Part shown: one piece after another, positions 53,592 to 61,936 of the stretch | Position numbering within the stretch: the stretch's first letter is position 1 | How the letters are laid out: the number at the start of each line of letters is the position of its first letter | NCBI RefSeq assembly: GCF_005280655.1 | Contig: NZ_CP040058.1 | Location: 1,712,001 to 1,776,000, forward strand | Reading direction: 5' to 3' | DNA from: Anaerostipes rhamnosivorans | GTDB taxonomy: Bacteria; Bacillota; Clostridia; Lachnospirales; Lachnospiraceae | DNA length: 64,000 nt | Translations under genes and position numbers: made by a program | Notes under the pieces: model-generated | Seen by the model: the letters and a program-made list of their open reading frames with translations, nothing else | What the model was told of the DNA's origin: nothing | Databases searched by the model: none

Positions 53592-54889
53592 CAGATTATT
53601 CAATCAGCAAAGTCACCGCAAGACAAGTGATAGATTCCAGAGCCAATCCGACGGTGGAAGTGGATATCACCTTAAACTGCGGTGCTGTGGGAAGAGGTAC
53701 AGTCCCGTCCGGTGCCTCCACCGGAGCTTATGAAGCTTTGGAACTGCGGGACGCAAACGAAGAGTACGGCGGGAAAAGTGTCCGCCAGGCTATAAAAAAC
53801 ATAGAACAGATCCTTGCGCCGGCCCTGCTGGGCAAAGATGCAACAAAACAGGTTATGCTTGATCACTTAATGATCGGTTTGGACGGGACAGAAAACAAAA
53901 GCAAACTAGGCGCCAATGCGATCCTCGGATGCAGTATGGCTATTGCCCACGCGGCTGCCAATGCAAAACATGAGCCTCTGTTCCGGTATCTGGGAGGTGC
54001 CAACGCGAAAACAATCCCACTTCCTATGATCCAGATCATAGGAGGCGGAGCCCATGCAGCAAACTCCATCGACATACAGGACTTTCTGGCCATTCCCTTA
54101 AGTGCCTCTTTTTTTGAGCAGGGAATCGAAATGATCGCAAATGTATATAGCGGGACTAAGAAGGTGTTTGAACGAACAGGACGCCCCCTGTCCATCGCTG
54201 ATGAGGGCGGCTTCTGGCCCACCGGTTTTTCCTGCAATGAAGACGGCCTTAGGCTTCTCACAGAAGGAATCATAGAAGCCGGTTATGTTCCTGGAGAAGA
54301 TATCGGCATCGCCCTGGATATCGCCGCAAGTGAATTTTATGACAGAGAGTCTGGAGTTTATAAGTTTACGCTTGAGGAGCAGGAGTACACAACCCATGAA
54401 TTCGTTGACCTTTTGTGTAAATGGGCAGACAAGTACGCCATCGTATCCATGGAAGACTGCTGTTCAGAATTTGACTGGGAAGGAAATAAGCTGATCACGG
54501 AAAAGCTGGGCCATAAGATTCAGATCATCGGAGATGACTTATTTACGACCAACATTAAGAGAATCCAGTATGGCGTCTCTCAGGGAACATGTAATTCTGT
54601 ACTAATCAAGATGAACCAGATTGGCAGCATCACAGAGACTCTGGATGCCATTGAATGTACGAAGAATGCAGGATATCTTCCGGTGATCAGCGCCAGGAGC
54701 GGGGAGACAGAAGATGCAACCATCGTCCATCTGGCGATCGCTACAAATGCAGGGCAGTTAAAGGTTGGATCCATTGCCCGTTCAGAGAGAACTGTAAAAT
54801 GGAACGAGGGAATCCGGATGGAGCAGGAACTGGGATCCATGGCAGAATATCCGTCAGCTTCCATTTTTGAACGGATCAAAAGGTCATAA
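53588..54889 (+). CDS. Enolase paralogue with altered active site
   Basis: A 433-residue enolase-superfamily protein, full length and alignable with true enolase. Retained: SGAST loop (Ser 41), Glu 206 in ADEGGF, metal ligands Asp 244, Glu 289 and Asp 316, base Lys 341 in IKMNQIGS, and Lys 404. Changed: the Glu of the enolase QEF motif is Asp 165 (IDIQDFLA); the NGG before the substrate His is GGG (IIGGGAHAAN); and the His of SHRSGET is Ala 369 (ISARSGET). It therefore probably dehydrates a different acid or sugar phosphate than 2-phosphoglycerate. Start GTG 53588 follows AAGGAGG. Ordinary glycolytic enolase is expected elsewhere. Confidence 0.85.
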   Translation: MTDYSISKVTARQVIDSRANPTVEVDITLNCGAVGRGTVPSGASTGAYEALELRDANEEYGGKSVRQAIKNIEQILAPALLGKDATKQVMLDHLMIGLDGTENKSKLGANAILGCSMAIAHAAANAKHEPLFRYLGGANAKTIPLPMIQIIGGGAHAANSIDIQDFLAIPLSASFFEQGIEMIANVYSGTKKVFERTGRPLSIADEGGFWPTGFSCNEDGLRLLTEGIIEAGYVPGEDIGIALDIAASEFYDRESGVYKFTLEEQEYTTHEFVDLLCKWADKYAIVSMEDCCSEFDWEGNKLITEKLGHKIQIIGDDLFTTNIKRIQYGVSQGTCNSVLIKMNQIGSITETLDAIECTKNAGYLPVISARSGETEDATIVHLAIATNAGQLKVGSIARSERTVKWNEGIRMEQELGSMAEYPSASIFERIKRS

Positions 54890-54913
54890 CGGTAAATTTA
54901 TAGGAGGTATTAT

Positions 54914-56353
54914 ATGTATCAGTTATTTATGGGCGGACAATATGTAGACGGAAAGGGAAAACAGATCGATGTGATTAACCCTGCGGACAGTACAGTGGCA
55001 GGTACTTTTTGTTCGGCAACAAAAGAGCAGGCCGAAGAGGCATTAGAAATCGCCCAGAAAGCATTTAAGACCTGGGGGAAAACACCGGTCATGGAGCGCT
55101 GCCGGCTTCTTTCGAAGTTCGCGGATTTAGTAGAAGAACACAAGGATGAGATCTCCCAGTTAAATTCCCTGGAGACTGGAAAACCTTACGGGGAAGCATA
55201 TGGAGATACAGGTTTTTGCCTGAATGTTCTCCGTTTTCATGCGGAAGAGGCAAAAAGGGTCTATGGCACTACATTAAATGATTATAACTCAGAGAGGGGA
55301 AGTGTCTATCATATGGTAGAAAAGCGTCCAGTGGGAGTTGTGGTGGGACATTTGGCATGGAATTATCCCATGTATAATGCGGCATTAAAAATCGGTCCTG
55401 TCATCGGATCCGGATGCACCGCAGTTTTAAAACCATCCTCACAGACGCCTCTTGCGACACTTTTATTGGGAAAACTGATCAAGGAAGCCGGCATTCCGGA
55501 CGGTGTCATCAATATTCTGGCAGGCTCATCCTCTGAATTGGGACATACTTTAAATTCCAGCACGATCCCGAGACTGATCGGCTTAATCGGTTCCACAGAC
55601 ACAGCCCTTCAGGTCATGAAAGACAGTGCGACTTCCGTAAAACGGTTCTCCTTTGAACTGGGCGGGAACGCCCCTACCATTGTTTCAGAAAGCGCAGATC
55701 TGTCCGCGGCAGCTGACACTATAGCTTCTATGAAAATGGGAAACTCAGGCCAGATGTGCGTTGACCATAACCGGATTTATATCCATGAATCTGTGTATGA
55801 CAAGTTCTGTGATCTGATGTTTGACCGCTTGAAGGAATATAAAATCGGACAGGGTGCGGACGACGGTTTGGTCATAGGCCCTATGATCAACCAGTCTGCC
55901 CAGAAGACAATGGTTTCCCTGGTTGAGGATGCGGTTCAGAAAGGTGCAAGACTTGTTCTGGGTGGAAAGATCCCGGACGGAAAACCAGAGGGAAGTTCGT
56001 TCTTTGAGCCTACACTATTGCTTGATTGTGACCGTTCTATGAAGGTGTATCAGCAGGAAATCTTTGGCCCTATCGCTGCACTTTCTAAATACAGTGATTA
56101 TGATGAGATCCTTTCGGAAGCCGCAGACACAGACGGAGGTCTTTCTTCCTATCTGTTCAGCCATGACACAAAAGAGATCGCGAAAGCCGTGGAGACCTTT
56201 AAGTCCGGGGAAGTCCTGATCAATGTGGATGGAATCGGGGATGTGGAATTTCTGCCTCACTGCGGCATTGGGAATTCTGGACTTGGGTGTGACAATTCCC
56301 TGTGGTCATTGGAGGAATATTTTGATCTTAAGAGAGTGAAGATCGTTCCGTAA
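54914..56353 (+). CDS. NAD(P)-dependent aldehyde dehydrogenase
   Basis: A 479-residue ALDH of the succinate-semialdehyde/lactaldehyde dehydrogenase branch. The oxyanion Asn is in AWNYPMYNAALK, cofactor loop in KPSSQTPLA and IGSTDTA, general base Glu in FELGGNAPTIV, and the nucleophile Cys in NSGQMCVDHNRIY. Nothing indicates CoA acylation. As last gene of the operon it would oxidise the aldehyde released by the aldolase to a carboxylic acid. Confidence 0.92.
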   Translation: MYQLFMGGQYVDGKGKQIDVINPADSTVAGTFCSATKEQAEEALEIAQKAFKTWGKTPVMERCRLLSKFADLVEEHKDEISQLNSLETGKPYGEAYGDTGFCLNVLRFHAEEAKRVYGTTLNDYNSERGSVYHMVEKRPVGVVVGHLAWNYPMYNAALKIGPVIGSGCTAVLKPSSQTPLATLLLGKLIKEAGIPDGVINILAGSSSELGHTLNSSTIPRLIGLIGSTDTALQVMKDSATSVKRFSFELGGNAPTIVSESADLSAAADTIASMKMGNSGQMCVDHNRIYIHESVYDKFCDLMFDRLKEYKIGQGADDGLVIGPMINQSAQKTMVSLVEDAVQKGARLVLGGKIPDGKPEGSSFFEPTLLLDCDRSMKVYQQEIFGPIAALSKYSDYDEILSEAADTDGGLSSYLFSHDTKEIAKAVETFKSGEVLINVDGIGDVEFLPHCGIGNSGLGCDNSLWSLEEYFDLKRVKIVP

Positions 56354-56359
56354 CGATAT

Positions 56360-56420
56360 ATAGAAAACAGAAGAAGTAATGGAGGCAGTCCTGTATTTAA
56401 TAGGGGCTGCTTTCTCTGTT
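56360..56420. terminator. Terminator at the end of the PTS operon
   Basis: AAAACAGAAGAA with TTCTCTGTTTT and GGCAGTCC with GGGGCTGC form a two-part stem. It overlaps the end of the convergent gene, whose stop is at 56397, and may serve both strands. Confidence 0.6.
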
Positions 56421-57140
56421 TTGTTCGACAAGAACTATAGACTGACGCAGATAGCCCATAGATGCCTTTAAAAATTGTACAAAACTGTATCCGCCTGCCT
56501 GATAGACGTTGTGGAAGAGCAGCCATACAAAAAGCATGGTAAGTTCCATAATCATTATTCTTATAACTTTATCGAATGCGCGTTTTTTTAAGCGGCTTAG
56601 GGTATAAGACTGAAATATAATATGAGGCAGTTCATCTTTAAGCATTTGGCTGCAGATGCTTTTTAACGCAGAAGACTCTGTGCTTTTTGACAGCGCATCA
56701 TAATAGGTCAGAGCTATGATCTCCGCTGTCACAAGAATCGTAATCTCACTTTTAATTCCGCCCGTCTGTCTTAATTTACGGAATAATTTATCAGGAAGAG
56801 ATTTCTTTGCGGTTTTTACATGATAAAAATCCATAAACGTTCTCAGATATGCAGAATGCCAGTTTTCTTCTCTGATAAACCACTGTACGGCTTCCTGGTA
56901 GTCTGTCTCTTTGTACTCTTGTATAAATCTTCTGGCAGCCTTCATCAGATGTCTGCCGTCAGAACCTTCCCCTTTTTGAAATGCCTTTATGGAAGGAAAA
57001 ATAAGATCACATTCTGATGCTGATAATTGCTTTTCCTGAGAAAAATCAATATCCAGTCTTTGATGATTGTTTTCTTGAAAGTAAGAAATCCAATCCCGGT
57101 AATCGTACTGATTCATTTTTGATTTTGTTAGATTTATCAT
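56397..57140 (-). CDS. Ferritin-like (possible diiron) protein
   Basis: About 247 residues, mostly alpha-helical. Two ExxH-type motifs occur: REENWHSAYLRTF and KDELPHIIFQ, with TAEIIALTYYDAL between them, which is the spacing of a four-helix diiron protein. The last 60 residues are hydrophobic in part (ELTMLFVWLLFHN). ATG 57140 is chosen because AAGGGAG lies 8 bases upstream; the frame remains open to 57197, where a TATGAT box overlaps. Function is unknown; oxygenase or desaturase-like chemistry is possible. Confidence 0.65.
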   Translation of the reverse strand: MINLTKSKMNQYDYRDWISYFQENNHQRLDIDFSQEKQLSASECDLIFPSIKAFQKGEGSDGRHLMKAARRFIQEYKETDYQEAVQWFIREENWHSAYLRTFMDFYHVKTAKKSLPDKLFRKLRQTGGIKSEITILVTAEIIALTYYDALSKSTESSALKSICSQMLKDELPHIIFQSYTLSRLKKRAFDKVIRIMIMELTMLFVWLLFHNVYQAGGYSFVQFLKASMGYLRQSIVLVEQNRESSPY

Positions 57141-57309
57141 TTCAAGGCTCCCTTGTATAAAATTCTCATTCATGTTGTAGATTTCTTTTAAATACATTTT
57201 ATCATAAGCAGAACTTGAATGATATCATAAGAAGCAGTAGAAGTAGAACTTCCGCCGCAGATATGTTATACTGAAAAGCAGAAACTTAACAAGAACTGAG
57301 GAAAAGAAT

Positions 57310-58044
57310 ATGAAGTTACAGCAAGTGTTGAGCTATGTCCGCAGGGCTGTGGACGATTATCAGATGATACAGGAAGGGGATAAGATCGCAGTAGGGATTT
57401 CAGGCGGGAAGGACAGTCTGACCATGCTGTATGCCCTTGCGCATTTACGGATCTTTTATCCCAATAAGTTTGAGATACATGGGATCACTGTGGATCTGGG
57501 ATTCGGAAATTTTGACATTACACAGGTAGAGGCCCTCTGTCGAGAACTGAAAGTTCCTTATACTGTCGTTAAGACTGAAATCGCGGATGTGGTGTTTGAT
57601 CGCAGAAAAGAGACCAACCCATGCTCCCTCTGTGCCAAGATGCGCAAGGGTGCTCTGAATGAAAAGATCAAGGAACTGGGTTGCAATAAAGTGGCCTATG
57701 CCCATCACAAGGATGATCTGGTGGAGACATTTTTAATGTCGATGCTGTTTGAAGGACGTCTGCACTGTTTTTCTCCTGTAACTTATCTTGACCGGATGGA
57801 TCTTAAAGTGATCCGGCCGCTGATGTATATGGATGAAGCAGATGTGATCGGGTTTAAAAATAAAATGAATCTTCCGGTAGAGAAGAGTCCATGTCCGATG
57901 GACGGTTACACAAAGAGACAGTACGCCAAAGAGACCTTAAAAAAATTAGACGAAGACCATCCTGGCTCCAAGGATCATATGTTCCGGGCTATGCTTCACG
58001 GAAATCTGGAAGGATGGCCTAAGAGACAAGAGCGGAAGAGATAA
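57310..58044 (+). CDS. ttcA: TtcA-like tRNA thiolation enzyme (PP-loop ATPase)
   Basis: A 244-residue PP-loop protein. The ATP pyrophosphatase loop is AVGISGGKDSLTMLY; a CxxC is in NPCSLCAKMRKGALN, and a third Cys in KSPCPMDG, the set used by TtcA to bind iron-sulfur and thiolate cytidine 32 of tRNA. AYAHHKDDLVETFLM is also conserved. Firmicute homologues are not all proven TtcA, so the target base is uncertain. Confidence 0.82.
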   Translation: MKLQQVLSYVRRAVDDYQMIQEGDKIAVGISGGKDSLTMLYALAHLRIFYPNKFEIHGITVDLGFGNFDITQVEALCRELKVPYTVVKTEIADVVFDRRKETNPCSLCAKMRKGALNEKIKELGCNKVAYAHHKDDLVETFLMSMLFEGRLHCFSPVTYLDRMDLKVIRPLMYMDEADVIGFKNKMNLPVEKSPCPMDGYTKRQYAKETLKKLDEDHPGSKDHMFRAMLHGNLEGWPKRQERKR

Positions 58045-58049
58045 AAATG

Positions 58050-58092
58050 AACAGGGCACCGATCAGGATTATTTTCTGATCGGTGCCCTGTT
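58050..58092. terminator. Bidirectional terminator between the ttcA and LacI genes
   Basis: AACAGGGCACCGATCAG and its exact complement CTGATCGGTGCCCTGTT; it overlaps the last codons of the LacI gene. Confidence 0.85.
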
Positions 58093-59172
58093 TGTTGAGT
58101 CTCTGACAATGAGCTTTGGCTGGTATTCAATTCTTGTGATCCGCTCAGCATTGTCGGAAGAGGAGCGGTCTTTTCCTATTTTCTTATAGAGCATCTGGAA
58201 TGCCTCACTTCCTTTTTCCTGCATATAATGTTCAATCGTCGTGAGAGAGACAGAGATCAGGCGGGAAGGGAAGTTGTTGTCGAATCCGCAGACACTGAAA
58301 TCCTTTGGTATCTCATAACCTGCCTTTAATGCAGCGTCGGCAACCCCGTAAGCAATCACATCATTGACGCCGATGAGGGCAGTGATCCGTTCAGCCTCCG
58401 GACTGTGCAGACATTGGTCGCACAGTTCAAACCCGATACTGTGTTCCAGAAAAATATTTTGGCGCTCATAAGTAGGTATGATCTTTTTTTCGTAGACTGA
58501 AACGGTACATTCAGGTGAGACCTTTTTGAAAGTGTCCTGAATCCCCTGGAGCCTTCTTGTACGCATGGTGTTGGGACGCTCAAGGGTAGTGGAGATAAAA
58601 GCAGCATGCCGGTGTCCCAATTCCAACAGATGCTCTGCTATGAGAACCCCGGCTATATAATTGCTTGTTTCAATGGTATCCAGCTGGATAGTAGAATCTT
58701 TATCCCCAATGACAACCACAGGCACACTGTCACCGATCTGTTCCACAAACTCAGGAGCACTTGGCATCATGGCGAAGATGATACCGGACACATTCATTTC
58801 CAGCACGTCTTTAATCATTTCCTTTTCTAAGGACGGGTCCCGGAATGTATTAAAGTTAAAAACACGGTAATCGCAGAGGTGGGCTGTATGTTCGATAGAC
58901 TGAACGATAGTGGAATAGTAAGGATTCGTTACGTTGGGACAAAATACAGCGATGATCTTTGAAAGTTTTTCGGAGTCTTTTTTTTGATGCTGGGCAGATG
59001 AAGACTGTTTGATGATATAGCCGGTCGTTTTGACAGCATCCATAACTTTCTTTATTGTCTCTGCAGAAAATGTTACATCACTTTTCTGGTTTACAATCAT
59101 GGAGACCGTTGAGATCGATACACCGGATTGTTTTGCTACATCCTGCAGGGTAATTTTCTTTTTATTTGTCAT
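58069..59172 (-). CDS. LacI-family transcriptional regulator
   Basis: A 367-residue regulator. The LacI HTH is TLQDVAKQSGVSISTVSMIV with hinge following; the periplasmic-binding-like effector domain spans about 65-355 (AVFCPNVTNPYYSTIVQSIE, GIIFAMM, GFDNNFPSRLISVSLTTIE). No sugar operon is adjacent, so it acts on distant genes or on itself. A dyad at 59204 in its promoter fits self-control. Confidence 0.9.
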   Translation of the reverse strand: MTNKKKITLQDVAKQSGVSISTVSMIVNQKSDVTFSAETIKKVMDAVKTTGYIIKQSSSAQHQKKDSEKLSKIIAVFCPNVTNPYYSTIVQSIEHTAHLCDYRVFNFNTFRDPSLEKEMIKDVLEMNVSGIIFAMMPSAPEFVEQIGDSVPVVVIGDKDSTIQLDTIETSNYIAGVLIAEHLLELGHRHAAFISTTLERPNTMRTRRLQGIQDTFKKVSPECTVSVYEKKIIPTYERQNIFLEHSIGFELCDQCLHSPEAERITALIGVNDVIAYGVADAALKAGYEIPKDFSVCGFDNNFPSRLISVSLTTIEHYMQEKGSEAFQMLYKKIGKDRSSSDNAERITRIEYQPKLIVRDSTNRAPIRK

Positions 59173-59203
59173 GAGGCTCTCTCCCTTTGATAGTTACGAG
59201 CAT

Positions 59204-59236
59204 AAGCAATACATTATCTTAATGTGTTATTTGCTT
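59204..59236. promoter_or_regulatory. Candidate LacI-type operator
   Basis: AAGCAA...ACATTA-TCT-TAATGT...TTGCTT forms a nested dyad between the LacI start and a minus-strand TATAAT box (59239-59244). Its place downstream of the -10 suits autorepression. Confidence 0.55.
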
Positions 59237-59368
59237 TTATTATATCACAATCTATTATAAATGAAAGCAGAAGCTATGATGATTGAAAAACATAGGAAAT
59301 AAGAAACATCCTCATCTATACGCAAAATACTAATTTAAATTATAGATAAAGGAAAATCCCACAGATCA

Positions 59369-59806
59369 TTATACTGTCAGGATCATTTTCTGGCACGGAT
59401 AATCAAACACGGTGAGTAATTCATCATCTTTAAATCCGCATTTATGATAACACTTTCTTGCAGGAATCCCTTTGGGATCACCGGATGCAAATGTCACCAC
59501 CTGGATCTGATCGCCTGTTCTGAAGTCAGATTTCATTTTTTCAATCATGGATCTTGCAATTCCTTTTTGTCTGGCTTCAGGATGTACTGCCAGGAACTCA
59601 AGCTCACAGTCTGCTTTTGAATAAAGCAATAAGCCAATGATATTCCCAGCTTCGTTCACGGCCAATACAGCCTCTCTGTGTTTGATACAGTTTTCCAGAG
59701 CTTTTTTAAATCCTTCTTTCTCATATCCTGCAAAGTCATCTTTGACGACCTCTACAAATTCAATACATATATTTATATCGTTGTATCCAACATAATTAAT
59801 CGTCAT
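59369..59806 (-). CDS. GNAT-family N-acetyltransferase
   Basis: A 145-residue acetyltransferase. The acetyl-CoA site is FLAVHPEARQKGIARSMIEKM (positions about 75-95 with Q/R-x-x-G-x-A), preceded by EAGNIIGLLLYS. Substrate unknown. It is followed on the same strand, after a short gap on the upstream side, by the small HhH gene at 59822. Confidence 0.85.
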   Translation of the reverse strand: MTINYVGYNDINICIEFVEVVKDDFAGYEKEGFKKALENCIKHREAVLAVNEAGNIIGLLLYSKADCELEFLAVHPEARQKGIARSMIEKMKSDFRTGDQIQVVTFASGDPKGIPARKCYHKCGFKDDELLTVFDYPCQKMILTV

Positions 59807-59821
59807 TTGGCACTCCCCTTC

Positions 59822-60067
59822 CTAGTCTTTCCAATTCCACCATTTTAGCTTTTCCGGTTCATGTACCTCTGTGGAGGCATAATATACAGCACACCGGTAT
59901 ACATAAAGCTGGCATCGGTCTATATGGCAGCCCTTCATCATACATTCTCTCTCATATAGTTCTTCCGGGTCTGCCCCTTTTAATGACTGTATGGTAGTAT
60001 ATCCGAGCATTTGAAGGGCCTCTTCTGTCTTTTTTCCCACACCGGGAATGTTCCTTAATTCACCCAT
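59822..60067 (-). CDS. Cdd1-like helix-hairpin-helix protein
   Basis: An 81-residue protein with an HhH motif (RNIPGVGKKTEEALQMLGYT) and the rest of the Cdd1/pathogenicity-locus family (DPEELYERECMMKGCHIDRC, YYASTEVHEPEKLKWWNWKD). The family is often called mitomycin-resistance or Cdd1; the function is not established but DNA binding is likely. Confidence 0.82.
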   Translation of the reverse strand: MGELRNIPGVGKKTEEALQMLGYTTIQSLKGADPEELYERECMMKGCHIDRCQLYVYRCAVYYASTEVHEPEKLKWWNWKD

Positions 60068-60248
60068 ATTTTCTCCTGTAATGATTCTCTCCTATGTTCT
60101 TTTTTTATTTTAACACACAACTAGATCTTCTGCATTCTTCTGATTCTATTTTGACATAATATAGAACTTGATATATTATTAATGTGCAGTTTAGAAAAAT
60201 TATTCAGGTTTTGGTCAAGTATTATAAAATCAAGGAGGTTCCTCACCT

Positions 60249-60713
60249 ATGGGAAAAATGACAGTGTATCACGGCAGCTATACTTCTGTTCCGTATCCTG
60301 AAATTAGAAAAGGAAGAAATACAAAAGATTTTGGAACTGGATTTTACTGTACTGTAATACGGGAACAGGCAGAACGATGGGCAAAAAGATATGACCAGCC
60401 AATGGTTAATGTCTATACAGTTCGTTTTAATTCAGGCTTGAATATTCTAGAGTTTAAAGAAATGTCGGAACAGTGGCTTGATTTTATAATTAATTGCAGG
60501 AATGGAGTACCGCATGATTATGACATTGTCATCGGTGCAATGGCAAATGATCAAATTTACAACTATATTGCGGATTTTATTGACGGAATCATTACCAGAG
60601 AACAGTTTTGGGCTTTGGCTAAATTCAAGTATCCAACCCATCAGATTAACTTCTGCTCTGTAGAAGCATTAAAATGTCTGACTTTTGTATCATGTGAGGA
60701 GGTGGACCGATGA
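60249..60713 (+). CDS. DUF3990 protein, ADP-ribosyltransferase-like
   Basis: A 154-residue protein of the DUF3990 family, which has an ART-like fold. A possible H-Y-Q triad is His 8 (VYHGS), Tyr 33 (FGTGFYCT) and Gln 132 (HQINFCS). It could transfer ADP-ribose to a cellular target and act as a toxin; this is inference. AAGGAGG lies upstream of the ATG. The next gene overlaps by four bases, the layout of toxin-antitoxin pairs. By eye the two genes are more AT-rich than their neighbours, a hint of transfer. Confidence 0.78.
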   Translation: MGKMTVYHGSYTSVPYPEIRKGRNTKDFGTGFYCTVIREQAERWAKRYDQPMVNVYTVRFNSGLNILEFKEMSEQWLDFIINCRNGVPHDYDIVIGAMANDQIYNYIADFIDGIITREQFWALAKFKYPTHQINFCSVEALKCLTFVSCEEVDR

Positions 60714-61165
60714 CAGGAAGAGAAGACAAAAAAGAGAACGATCTTTTTTTTACCTGTAGTCTGATTGATTATATAGCCCGAAAAACAAAAAATAAAAGAT
60801 CTGCTGTGGCAAATGCTTTAGGCAAAGATTTAATTACAAAAATTTATGATTTAGCAGATGTATATCACAGTGACAATATCGACCGAGTGAGCGATGATTT
60901 TATCTCAGCTGCCAAACTTCAGAATGGTGATTTTGATAATGTATCTTCTGCAAAATATGCTGTTCCAAGCCACTGGGATATTGGAAAAGTCTACAAACGC
61001 CTGATTCTTGGTATTGCGAAAGAAAAAGAAATGGATATCCCTGATGCTCTGCTGGCTGCATACAATTCGTTTGTCAGTGATAAAATTGATGATTATAACA
61101 GCAGCTTCTATTATGACGCTCCACAAAATATTTTAAATGCTTTTTTAGATGGAAAAATTGAATAA
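60710..61165 (+). CDS. Hypothetical partner of the DUF3990 gene (DUF3791-like N-terminus)
   Basis: A 151-residue acidic, helical protein. The first 60 residues (LIDYIARKTKNKRSAVANAL, IYDLADVYHSDNI) resemble DUF3791, which often accompanies DUF3990. The rest (VPSHWDIGKVYKRLILGIAK) has no family I recognise. It overlaps the DUF3990 gene (ATGA) and ends near a terminator, so the two form one unit; an antitoxin role is plausible but unproven. Confidence 0.65.
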   Translation: MTGREDKKENDLFFTCSLIDYIARKTKNKRSAVANALGKDLITKIYDLADVYHSDNIDRVSDDFISAAKLQNGDFDNVSSAKYAVPSHWDIGKVYKRLILGIAKEKEMDIPDALLAAYNSFVSDKIDDYNSSFYYDAPQNILNAFLDGKIE

Positions 61166-61177
61166 GTTCTTAATATG

Positions 61178-61214
61178 ATAGAATCCCAGAGCAATTCAAT
61201 CTCCGGGATTCTAT
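61178..61214 (+). terminator. Terminator after the DUF3990 pair
   Basis: ATAGAATCCC pairs with GGGATTCTAT; the tail is AT-rich. It also borders the convergent permease stop. Confidence 0.6.
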
Positions 61215-61225
61215 TAATTATATGA

Positions 61226-61936
61226 TCATGTAATGTCCTTCTTCTCTGCCATCCGAACACATATCCCGGCAAACAGCAATGAAATAACAGTAAGGATAGA
61301 CGGTATAAAGATATTTTCCCGCAGAGAGGCTCCGCCGATGTTTCCCTGCATAAGAACAATCAGTAAAAAAGAGGAGACAATGGCTGCCTTTGAGGATTTA
61401 GCTTTCATCCCGATAAAAAGTGCGATAAAACTAATACAGATTGTGGAAGCAGATTTTAAAAGCGTTGTCAGATAAAACATTGGATCAGTAAGCGATACAT
61501 CCATCGGGAAAGAGGAATTTTGATAAAAATTCATACCAAGCTGGACAACAGCGTAACATATCAATTTGGCAGCAACCAAAGATACAAAACTAAAGATCCA
61601 GACAGCTGCGATTTTGGAGATCATAATTTTCTTTCGGCTTACCGGATAAGTAAACATCAGCTCCATAGTTTTGTTTTTATATTCAGATATAATAAATGTA
61701 GCATGCATGACAGCGGCAAAGATTAAAAATGAGATATCTGTCAATAGTTCTACATTTGTGGAGATCCCCATTTGCTTCAAAGCCATATCCGGGACTCCTG
61801 TTGCGGAATCATCGGCAATCCCCAGAAATGCCATAGCAAAATTAAATATTGCTAATACTGCGATTAAGATTGCAGCACCAGCAATATATTTGCTGATTTT
61901 ATGCTTTTGCCATTCTAACTTTATTAATTTAAACAT
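61226..61936 (-). CDS. ABC-2 type transporter permease (BcrB-like)
   Basis: A 236-residue permease with about six transmembrane helices. It resembles bacitracin/lantibiotic immunity permeases (KLIKLEWQKHKISKYI; EYKNKTMELMFTYPVSRKKI). It overlaps the ATPase gene by eight bases. With the ATPase and the HK/RR upstream it likely forms an immunity or resistance system. Confidence 0.83.
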   Translation of the reverse strand: MFKLIKLEWQKHKISKYIAGAAILIAVLAIFNFAMAFLGIADDSATGVPDMALKQMGISTNVELLTDISFLIFAAVMHATFIISEYKNKTMELMFTYPVSRKKIMISKIAAVWIFSFVSLVAAKLICYAVVQLGMNFYQNSSFPMDVSLTDPMFYLTTLLKSASTICISFIALFIGMKAKSSKAAIVSSFLLIVLMQGNIGGASLRENIFIPSILTVISLLFAGICVRMAEKKDIT

